5,911 nucleotides of DNA. Origin: Gemmatimonadales bacterium. GTDB taxonomy: Bacteria; Gemmatimonadota; Gemmatimonadetes; Gemmatimonadales; GWC2-71-9. Positions 1 through 4,980 of this stretch are shown in pieces (within the stretch, counting starts at the first letter, position 1; every line of letters starts with the position of its first letter). Location of the stretch: the NCBI GenBank assembly GCA_030601605.1, contig JAUVTI010000126.1, positions 1-5,911 of the forward strand, written 5' to 3'. The translations under genes were made by a program, and so were the position numbers. The notes below the pieces were generated by a model. It worked only from the letters and a program-made list of their open reading frames with translations, ran no database searches and was not told the origin of the DNA.

Positions 1-596
1 ACAGCCCCGCCGAGCGGGCCGGAATCAAGGCGGGCGACGTCATTATCCAGGTGGACGGCCGCGAGGTGCGCTACACGGCGCAGCTGCAGCAGCTGGTCGG
101 GTTCAAGCAGCCCGGCGACCGCATTGTGGTGACCGTGCTGCGGGAGGGGGCCGACAATCCCGAGCGCCATGACTTCACGGTGCAGCTGGGAGAGGCCGAG
201 ACCAACGAGCGGCAGCAGGTAGCAAGGTCCGACGAGGACGGCGCCGAGCGGCCAACTTCGTTCGAGTCCAAGCTCGGCATCGCGGTCCAGCCGCTGAGCG
301 CGCAGATGGCTGCGAGCGACTCGCGGATCGGAGACGAGAACCGCGGGCCCATCATCACGGGTATCGACCCCAACGGCCCTGCCCACAACAAGCCACTCTT
401 TCCGGCCGACGCGCGGCGCGGAGTCCTGGACATCATCACGCACCTGAACGATGACCGGATCCGGACCGTGGACGAGTTGAACGAAGCCCTCGCGGACGTG
501 GAGCCGGGCGACATCGTGACGCTCAGAATCTACCAGGTGCTGGGCGACCAGCCGCCGACCACGCGCATCGTCCGGCTCAGGGCGGAGGAAGACTGA
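1..596 (+). CDS. C-terminal part of a Do/HtrA-like serine protease (two PDZ domains), 5' truncated by window
   Basis: The open frame runs in from the left edge (first complete codon at 3) and ends with TGA at 594-596, giving 197 visible residues. Visible residues 1-62 are the second half of a PDZ domain, with the typical SPAERAGIKAGDVI-QVDG core followed by a PGDRIVVTVLR strand. A charged linker (about 63-88) leads to a second PDZ-like domain (about 89-193) that opens with a KLGIAV strand and ends with PGDIVTLRIY. Two tandem C-terminal PDZ domains are the arrangement of Do-type (DegP/DegQ) periplasmic quality-control proteases; the trypsin-like domain with its His-Asp-Ser triad would lie upstream and cannot be checked. 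In the second PDZ the usual AGL-x-x-GDVI turn is replaced by a longer PLFPADARRGVLDII segment. An apparent GTG start at 51 is internal to the first PDZ and is not real. The gene converges on ctaB with only 7 bases between stop codons. Another multi-PDZ protein is possible. Confidence 0.78.
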   Translation, partial: SPAERAGIKAGDVIIQVDGREVRYTAQLQQLVGFKQPGDRIVVTVLREGADNPERHDFTVQLGEAETNERQQVARSDEDGAERPTSFESKLGIAVQPLSAQMAASDSRIGDENRGPIITGIDPNGPAHNKPLFPADARRGVLDIITHLNDDRIRTVDELNEALADVEPGDIVTLRIYQVLGDQPPTTRIVRLRAEED

Positions 597-603
597 TCGA
601 CGC

Positions 604-1503
604 TCAGGCAGCCTTGTCCACGGTCATCAGGATCAGCATGACCGGCAGATACACGACCGTGACCAGGAACAACCGCCGCGCCGAGGGCTTGGTGCGACGC
701 CGGGCGGCCGTGGCAGTGGCCCAGATGAGCCACAACGAGCAGGCCAGGGCGCCGAAGAAGTAGATCGGTCCGGTGGTTCCGAGCACGCTCGGCATCAGGC
801 TCACCGGGAATAGAGCTACCGAGTAGAGCAGCGCCTGACGGAAAGTGGCGTCGCCGCCTGACGTGACGCTGAGCATCCGCAGCCCCGCCCGCTCGTAGTC
901 GTCGCGGCAGATCCATGCGAGCGCCAGGAAGTGCGGCAGCTGCCAGAGATACAGCAGCACGAACAGCACCCACGCCTCCAGCCCCAGCGTTCCGGCCGAA
1001 GCAGCCCAGCCACCCACGATCGGCAAGGCGCCCGGCACCGCGCCAACCAGCGTGCACAGCGAAGTCTTCCGCTTGAGCGGCGTGTAGACGAACACGTACG
1101 AGCCCAACGTCGCCGCGGCGAGCAACGCCACCACCGGATTCGTGAACACAGCGAGGTACGCGACCCCGACGAGTCCGAGGGTCCACGCGAAGGCCGTGGC
1201 TGGCGAGACCGCGAGCCTGCCCGCGGGAAGCGGGCGGTTCCGTGTGCGGTGCATACGCGCGTCGATCCTGCGTTCCAGCACCTGGTTGAGCGCATTGCTC
1301 CCGGCGGCGACCATGGCCGACCCAGCCAGCGTATGGAGCAACAGCGTCAGGTCGATCGGCCCCGACGTTCCCAGATAGAACCCGGCCGCCACCGTCACGA
1401 GGATCATCGCGACGATGTTGGGCTTGGTCAGCTCCAGGAAGTCGGCAGCGCGGCCATGCCGCAGCCCTACCTGTGACGATCCCACTCTATGCTCCGGGTG
1501 CAT
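604..1503 (-). CDS. ctaB: Protoheme IX farnesyltransferase (heme o synthase)
   Basis: This is an integral membrane prenyltransferase of the UbiA family. It adds a farnesyl group to the 2-vinyl of heme b to make heme o, the precursor of the heme a used by the neighbouring oxidase. With the ATG at 1503 the protein has 299 residues, normal for CtaB/CyoE. The family's first Asp-rich, Mg-diphosphate and heme region is complete at residues 70-92 (N70, N73, E77, D81, M84, then RTRNRPL). YTPLKRKT is at 140-147, and the second conserved region WQLPHF...DDYERAG spans 187-207. About eight or nine hydrophobic helices follow the N-terminal LTKPNI motif. The usual PMLP after this region reads RMLS here (209-212). 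The frame stays open upstream to 1665, but that extension is hydrophilic, unlike the family, and would overlap the divergent gene. The ATG at 1503 has a GGGAT ribosome site 7 bases upstream (1511-1515). The stop is TGA at 604-606. Confidence 0.96.
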   Translation of the reverse strand: MHPEHRVGSSQVGLRHGRAADFLELTKPNIVAMILVTVAAGFYLGTSGPIDLTLLLHTLAGSAMVAAGSNALNQVLERRIDARMHRTRNRPLPAGRLAVSPATAFAWTLGLVGVAYLAVFTNPVVALLAAATLGSYVFVYTPLKRKTSLCTLVGAVPGALPIVGGWAASAGTLGLEAWVLFVLLYLWQLPHFLALAWICRDDYERAGLRMLSVTSGGDATFRQALLYSVALFPVSLMPSVLGTTGPIYFFGALACSLWLIWATATAARRRTKPSARRLFLVTVVYLPVMLILMTVDKAA

Positions 1504-1648
1504 TGCTGAGATCCCAACGCCTCTTCTCTGCCCCAAATCTACGCCGGCGGGAACCCCCCTGCCCGTGTCGTGTGTTAGCAGTGGTGCCGGCCCAGCCGAG
1601 AGGCGCCCCTGACCGGCTCCCAGCGAGGCCATACGGAGGATTGGCAGC
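1504..1648. promoter_or_regulatory. Divergent intergenic region between ctaB and the unknown membrane-protein gene
   Basis: These 145 bases separate two start codons that point away from each other, so promoters for both genes should lie here unless one is transcribed from farther away. I see the two ribosome binding sites at the ends (GGGAT at 1511-1515 for ctaB on the minus strand, GGAGGA at 1635-1640 for the plus-strand gene). There is no convincing -35/-10 pair on either strand. The best -10-like string on the minus strand is TAGATT (about 1537-1542), without a matching -35. No clear operator palindrome is present. The regulatory role is inferred from gene orientation only. Confidence 0.5.
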
Positions 1649-2173
1649 ATGGACTTCAAGCGCATCTCTCACGAAGGGCTCGTGGCTGGATTGATCGGCG
1701 CCGCGGCCATCGCGGTGTGGTTCCTGATTGTGGACACGCTTGCCGGGAGCCCGTTCTTCACGCCGAGCATGCTCGGGTCGGCGCTGTTCTGGGGCGTGCG
1801 CGACCCCGGCACCGTGCAGGTGTCGTTCCAGGCCGTGGCGGGCTACACGATGGTTCACGTGCCTGCCTTTGTGATCGTGGGCTTGATAGCCGCCGCGATG
1901 GCATGCCAGGTGGAGCGCGCCCCGTCCACGCTGTTCCTGGCGATCGTGCTCTTCGCCGCATTCGAGTTCGGGTTCTACATCGTCGTGGCCGTCGTGGCGC
2001 AACCGTTGCTGGGTGCGCTCGCGTGGTGGAGCGTGGCCATCGGCAACGCGATCGCAGGGGTCGGCATGGGCTACCACTTGTGGCGTCAGCATCCGCACCT
2101 GAGCGAGAAGCTCGCGAAGCACCCGCTGGGGGCCTCCATAGATGAGTCCGCGGACACGCTCCGGCAGCTGTAA
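1649..2173 (+). CDS. Unknown small four-helix integral membrane protein in the oxidase locus
   Basis: I do not recognise a named family. The ATG at 1649 has a strong ribosome site (GGAGGA, 1635-1640, 8 bases upstream) and the frame ends with TAA at 2171-2173, giving 174 residues. Four hydrophobic stretches are visible at about 10-31, 64-86, 94-116 and 121-143. Between helices 1 and 2 lies a 30-residue loop with the phrase PFFTPSMLGSALFWG. The basic start (K4, R5), the loop near 87-92 and the polar basic tail (144-174, His-rich around 143-158) suggest that both ends face the cytoplasm. Polar residues inside or next to helices (H70, E106, N133) could be functional. There is no signal peptide cleavage site, CxxC or heme motif. 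The gene sits alone on the plus strand between ctaF and ctaB, head-to-head with ctaB and tail-to-tail with the ctaCDEF operon. A role linked to the oxidase or to heme supply is a guess from position. Conventional codon use and the strong ribosome site make it very likely a real gene. Confidence 0.85.
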   Translation: MDFKRISHEGLVAGLIGAAAIAVWFLIVDTLAGSPFFTPSMLGSALFWGVRDPGTVQVSFQAVAGYTMVHVPAFVIVGLIAAAMACQVERAPSTLFLAIVLFAAFEFGFYIVVAVVAQPLLGALAWWSVAIGNAIAGVGMGYHLWRQHPHLSEKLAKHPLGASIDESADTLRQL

Positions 2174-2178
2174 GGCGC

Positions 2179-2191
2179 CGCGCGCGCGCAC
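2179..2191. repeat. Short alternating CG tract after the membrane-protein gene
   Basis: Thirteen bases of strictly alternating pyrimidine-purine sequence, nearly all CG, follow the TAA at 2171-2173. Such tracts can adopt left-handed DNA under supercoiling, but this one is short and the local base composition makes it unremarkable. No function is claimed. Confidence 0.4.
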
Positions 2192-2199
2192 TCAGGGAT

Positions 2200-2247
2200 G
2201 GAACGACGCCGGAGCGGCAATCGAGCCGCTCCGGCGTTCGTCGTTCC
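2200..2247. terminator. Probable bidirectional terminator hairpin between convergent genes
   Basis: The left arm 2200-2218 (GGAACGACGCCGGAGCGGC) pairs with the right arm 2225-2247 across a 6-base loop (2219-2224). There are 12 uninterrupted base pairs next to the loop, a 4-base bulge on the right side (TTCG, 2237-2240), then 7 more pairs. The hairpin starts 26 bases after the stop of the plus-strand gene and 10 bases after the stop of ctaF on the minus strand, which is where a shared terminator for both would be. Neither side is followed by a run of T, so it is not a textbook intrinsic terminator. It may act with Rho, as an RNA 3'-end protector, or as a U-less terminator as proposed in some high-GC bacteria. 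Confidence 0.7.
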
Positions 2248-2257
2248 CGGGGCAGGG

Positions 2258-2563
2258 CTAGAGCGCAACGACGCCGAACAGGAACAGCAGCGCCACCGCC
2301 ACCGCCACGGCGATGAGGAGCGGCGCCGCAAAGATCACGCGGAACAGGTGGTGGTCCGTCTTGAGGTGCATGAAGAAGCCCACCACCAGCACGAACTTCG
2401 TGGCCGACAACGTCAGCAGCACCGGCGCGAGCCAGCCCTGAAAGGCGGGCACGTAGAACGCGCCCACCTCGACCAGGGTGATGACAGTCAGCACACCGGC
2501 CACCGTCAGGTATGTGCCGACGCCCGGGTGCGCCTGTTCGTGGTGTTGCGGCTGCTCGCTCAT
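2258..2563 (-). CDS. ctaF: Cytochrome c oxidase subunit IV (caa3-type small subunit)
   Basis: This is a 101-residue accessory subunit of the caa3 oxidase and the last gene of the operon. A His- and Gln-rich soluble N-terminus (1-16) is followed by three membrane helices at about 17-38, 44-66 and 72-99. The stretch KFVLVVGFFMHLKTD at 56-70 is the signature of the prokaryotic subunit IV family, in which helix 2 ends with the MHLK motif. The family has no known cofactor and is thought to help assemble or stabilise subunits I and III. The ATG at 2563 was chosen because the GGATGG stretch just upstream (2568-2573) can serve as ribosome site and because an upstream in-frame start at 2614 would overlap ctaE by about 40 bases and add 17 atypical residues. 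It begins 11 bases after the ctaE stop. The stop is TAG at 2258-2260, 10 bases before the terminator hairpin. Confidence 0.92.
   Translation of the reverse strand: MSEQPQHHEQAHPGVGTYLTVAGVLTVITLVEVGAFYVPAFQGWLAPVLLTLSATKFVLVVGFFMHLKTDHHLFRVIFAAPLLIAVAVAVALLFLFGVVAL
2292..2308. repeat. Hexanucleotide tandem repeat inside ctaF
   Basis: The unit GCCACC is present 2.8 times (GCCACCGCCACCGCCAC). On the coding strand it specifies a Val-Ala alternation in the third membrane helix of CtaF. A change of one unit would keep the frame and shift helix length by two residues. It is short and may simply reflect Val/Ala codon use in GC-rich DNA. Confidence 0.5.
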
Positions 2564-2574
2564 CTCGCCATCCG

Positions 2575-3159
2575 TTATTGTAGCAGGTACACCACCGTGA
2601 AGATCACGATCCACACGACGTCAACGAAGTGCCAATAGAGCCCCGCGAGCTCCACGTTCAGGGCCTTCTCGGGGCCGAGCTTCCCCTGGAATGATCGCAC
2701 CAGCAGGCTGAGCAGCCACAGCACCCCGACTGCCACGTGGGCTCCGTGCGTGCCGGTCAAGACGAAGAACGTGGAACCGAAGAGGTTCACCTGGAGCGTC
2801 AGGCCCTCGTGCACGAACGCCGTGAACTCGTACACCTGGAAACCCAGGAATACGGACCCCAGAGCCGCCGTCGTCGCCAACCACACCCGCGTCCAGAGGG
2901 TGTCGCCGCGCGTGACCGCGGCCAGCGCCAGCACCATCGCCAGACTGGACATCAGCAGGACGAACGTGCTGATGGACGTGAGCGGGATGTTGAGGATCTC
3001 GCGCGTCGTGGGACCGGCGACGCTCTTTCCGTGATAGACGAGGTACGTGGATATCAGCGAGCCGAACAGCAGGCACTCGGAACCGATGAAGGTCCACATG
3101 CCGATCTTCCGGCTGTCCAGGCCGGTGCTCGTACGATGAGTCGCCTCAGCGTGCGTCAT
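2575..3159 (-). CDS. ctaE: Cytochrome c oxidase subunit III, short five-helix form
   Basis: Subunit III is a cofactor-free membrane subunit that binds subunit I and protects it against turnover inactivation near the D-channel entrance. The protein has 194 residues with five hydrophobic helices at about 20-41, 63-82, 92-111, 129-154 and 173-193. This is the short form seen in caa3 oxidases; mitochondrial-type COX3 has seven. Family marks are KIGMWTFIGSE (18-28, including the conserved membrane Glu E28), FVHEGL (115-120), FFVLTGTHGAHV (131-142) and YWHFVDVVWI (175-184). The two helices that seem to be missing correspond to the extra pair at the C-terminus of CtaD. The ATG at 3159 follows the ctaD stop (TGA, 3161-3163) after a single base, and its ribosome site GAGG (3166-3169) lies in the last codons of ctaD, so translational coupling is likely. 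A longer frame from 3216 overlaps ctaD and adds a non-family sequence, so it was rejected. Confidence 0.96.
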   Translation of the reverse strand: MTHAEATHRTSTGLDSRKIGMWTFIGSECLLFGSLISTYLVYHGKSVAGPTTREILNIPLTSISTFVLLMSSLAMVLALAAVTRGDTLWTRVWLATTAALGSVFLGFQVYEFTAFVHEGLTLQVNLFGSTFFVLTGTHGAHVAVGVLWLLSLLVRSFQGKLGPEKALNVELAGLYWHFVDVVWIVIFTVVYLLQ

Positions 3160-3160
3160 C

Positions 3161-4966
3161 TCAAACCTCGAAGGGCTCCAGAGCCCACGCGTATATACCG
3201 ACCACGAGCATGCCAATCCCCGCCAGCGCTACCCACAGCGACCCGGTCAACAGGCCGGTCGCGGCGACGATGATCCCGACTGCCGTTACGGGCGGCCAAT
3301 AGGAGCCGTCGGGCAGGTGAATCGGCCCGGGCGGGTCCTCCGGCAGCGGCTTCGGCTCATATCCGTCCTCCGACCAGAGCGGGAGCCGGCTCTTCACCGT
3401 CGGGATGACCGAGAAGTTGTACACCGGCGGAGGCGAGGGGATGGCCCACTCGAGCATCGCGGCGTCCCATGGGTTGGCGGTCGCGGCTTCGCCCTTCCTC
3501 CACGTCCAGCACACGTTGCCCACGAACACCAGCGTGCCGAGAGCCATCGCAAACGCGCCGATCGTCACCACCAGGTTCAGGGTGTCGAGGCCGAGCGCCA
3601 CATCGTACGTGTAGACCCGCCGCGGCATCCCCAACAGCCCGACGAAGTGCATCGGGAAGAACGTGAGGTTCGCGCCGATCATGGTGAGCCAGAAGTGCCA
3701 CTTGCCGATGGACTCGCTCAGCAGCCGTCCGAACACCTTGGGCCACCAGTAGTAGATCCCGGAGAACAGCCCCAGAACGGAGCCTCCCACCAGCACGTAG
3801 TGGAAGTGCGCCACCACGAAGTAGGTGTCGGTCTGCTGCAGGTCGGCGGGCGGCGAGGAGTGCATCACGCCGGACAGGCCGCCTATGATGAACATCGCGA
3901 TGAACCCGACTGAGAACAGCATCGCGGTCGTGAAGTTGAGCTTCCCGCCCCACATCGTGGCGATCCAGTTGAAGATCTTCACGCCCGTGGGGATCGCGAT
4001 GAGCATCGTTGTGGCCGCGAACACCGAGTCGGCGATTGGACCGAGACCGACCTGGAACATGTGGTGCGCCCACACACCCCACCCGAGGATCGCAATGAGG
4101 AGGCCCGAGTAGACGACCACCGCGTAGCCGAACAGCGGCTTCCGCGAGAACGTCGGGATGACCTCGGAGACGATCCCCATGGCCGGCAGGATGAGGATAT
4201 AGACCTCGGGATGGCCGAACAGCCAGAACAGATGCTGCCACAGCAGCACGTCGCCGCCCGCCGCCACCACATAGAAATTCGTGCCGAACGTCCGGTCGAA
4301 CATCAGGAACACCAACGCGGCCGTGATGACCGGGAACGCGGTGACGACGATGAACTGCGTCACGAGGGTCATCCAGGTGAACACCGGCATGCGCATCAGC
4401 CGCATGCCGGGAGCGCGCAGGTTCACGATAGTGACGATGAAGTTGATTCCGGCGGCGATGGACGCGATGCCCAACACCTGCAGGCCAATGGCCCAGAAAT
4501 CCACGTGCAGCCCGGGCGAGAACTGTGAGCTGGTCAGGTTGGCGTAGCCGAACCAACCCGTATTGGGCGCCGCGCCTACCAGGAAGCTCACGTTCATGAA
4601 CAGGCCGCCGAGCAGGAACACCCAGTAGCTGAAGGCGTTGAGCCGCGGGAAGGCAACGTCCCTGGCACCAATCTGCAGCGGCACGACGAAGTTGAAGAAG
4701 GCAGCCGAGAGCGGCATGACGGCCAGGAACACCATGGTCGTGCCGTGCATCGTGAACAGCTCGTTGAACGTCTCGGCGCTCACAACTGAGTTGTCCGAGG
4801 ACGCGAGCTGAAGGCGCATGATGAGCGCCTCGAGGCCACCGACCAGGAAGAAGGCGAACGCAGAGACGCCGTACAGAATCCCGATCCGCTTGTGGTCGGT
4901 GGTCGTGACCCAGCTCCAGATCCTGGAGCGGAGCCTCATCGCATCGCCGGGTGCAGATCTTGCCAT
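3161..4966 (-). CDS. ctaD: Cytochrome c oxidase subunit I (caa3-type, A1 family)
   Basis: This is the catalytic subunit of the heme-copper oxidase. It reduces O2 to water at heme a3/CuB and pumps protons across the cytoplasmic membrane. It has 601 residues. Heme a ligands are H74 (MHGTTMVF) and H389, the heme a3 ligand is H387 (VAHFHYVL), and CuB ligands are H252, H301 and H302. Y256 in GHPEVY is the His-crosslinked tyrosine. E254 in the same motif defines the A1 class. D-channel residues N92, D103 and N110 and K-channel residues T327 and K330 (PTGVK) are all present, so pumping should be intact. R449-R450 contact the heme propionates. After the usual 12 helices, a Pro-rich linker (about 508-557, SPPPVYNF and later) leads to two extra helices (about 558-596), as in Bacillus-type caa3 subunit I. 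T379 replaces the usual Mg-site His. The ATG at 4966 follows the ctaC stop by 14 bases with a CGGAT-like ribosome site; M10 (4939) is an alternative. Confidence 0.97.
   Translation of the reverse strand: MARSAPGDAMRLRSRIWSWVTTTDHKRIGILYGVSAFAFFLVGGLEALIMRLQLASSDNSVVSAETFNELFTMHGTTMVFLAVMPLSAAFFNFVVPLQIGARDVAFPRLNAFSYWVFLLGGLFMNVSFLVGAAPNTGWFGYANLTSSQFSPGLHVDFWAIGLQVLGIASIAAGINFIVTIVNLRAPGMRLMRMPVFTWMTLVTQFIVVTAFPVITAALVFLMFDRTFGTNFYVVAAGGDVLLWQHLFWLFGHPEVYILILPAMGIVSEVIPTFSRKPLFGYAVVVYSGLLIAILGWGVWAHHMFQVGLGPIADSVFAATTMLIAIPTGVKIFNWIATMWGGKLNFTTAMLFSVGFIAMFIIGGLSGVMHSSPPADLQQTDTYFVVAHFHYVLVGGSVLGLFSGIYYWWPKVFGRLLSESIGKWHFWLTMIGANLTFFPMHFVGLLGMPRRVYTYDVALGLDTLNLVVTIGAFAMALGTLVFVGNVCWTWRKGEAATANPWDAAMLEWAIPSPPPVYNFSVIPTVKSRLPLWSEDGYEPKPLPEDPPGPIHLPDGSYWPPVTAVGIIVAATGLLTGSLWVALAGIGMLVVGIYAWALEPFEV
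4384..4410. repeat. Perfect 10-bp inverted repeat inside ctaD
   Basis: CCGGCATGCG (4384-4393) and its exact reverse complement CGCATGCCGG (4401-4410) flank a 7-base spacer. On the coding strand the structure spans the codons for PGMRLMRMPV, about residues 186-195, just before a membrane helix. The GC-rich stem could fold in the mRNA. The amino acids G-M-R and R-M-P are conserved in subunit I, so part of the symmetry is forced by the protein. A role in mRNA folding or translational pausing is speculation. Confidence 0.6.
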
Positions 4967-4980
4967 TCCCGATATCCGTC

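Noticed and set aside
455..468. Ten-base palindrome CCGGATCCGG in the protease gene
   Set aside because: Palindromes of this length are expected several times by chance in a GC-rich window of this size. It lies within coding sequence and has no partner site.
530..1186. A 218-residue minus-strand frame overlapping ctaB and the protease tail
   Set aside because: It lies in a different frame over the strongly supported ctaB and has no recognisable domain.
1570..1611. Possible small hairpin (GGTGCC with GGCGCC) in the ctaB divergent region
   Set aside because: Only six pairs, including a G-T wobble, and a long loop. This is not distinguishable from background in GC-rich DNA.
1504..1665. A 54-residue N-terminal extension of CtaB from an ATG at 1665
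   Set aside because: The extension is not hydrophobic or family-like, overlaps the start of the divergent gene, and bypasses a good start with a ribosome site at 1503. The final length from 1503 (299) is normal.
4061..4528. Plus-strand frame antisense to ctaD (155 residues), and similar antisense frames at 2737-3273, 3317-3913 and 4951-5688
   Set aside because: Their translations are highly charged, low-complexity sequences rich in Arg, Glu, His and Gln, typical of antisense shadows in GC-rich genes. The sense strands encode clear oxidase subunits with every catalytic motif.
3357..4556. A 399-residue minus-strand frame within ctaD
   Set aside because: It overlaps ctaD in another frame of the same strand, is extremely rich in Arg, Ala, His and Gly, and has no domain-like pattern. 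It is a shadow produced by GC-rich third positions.
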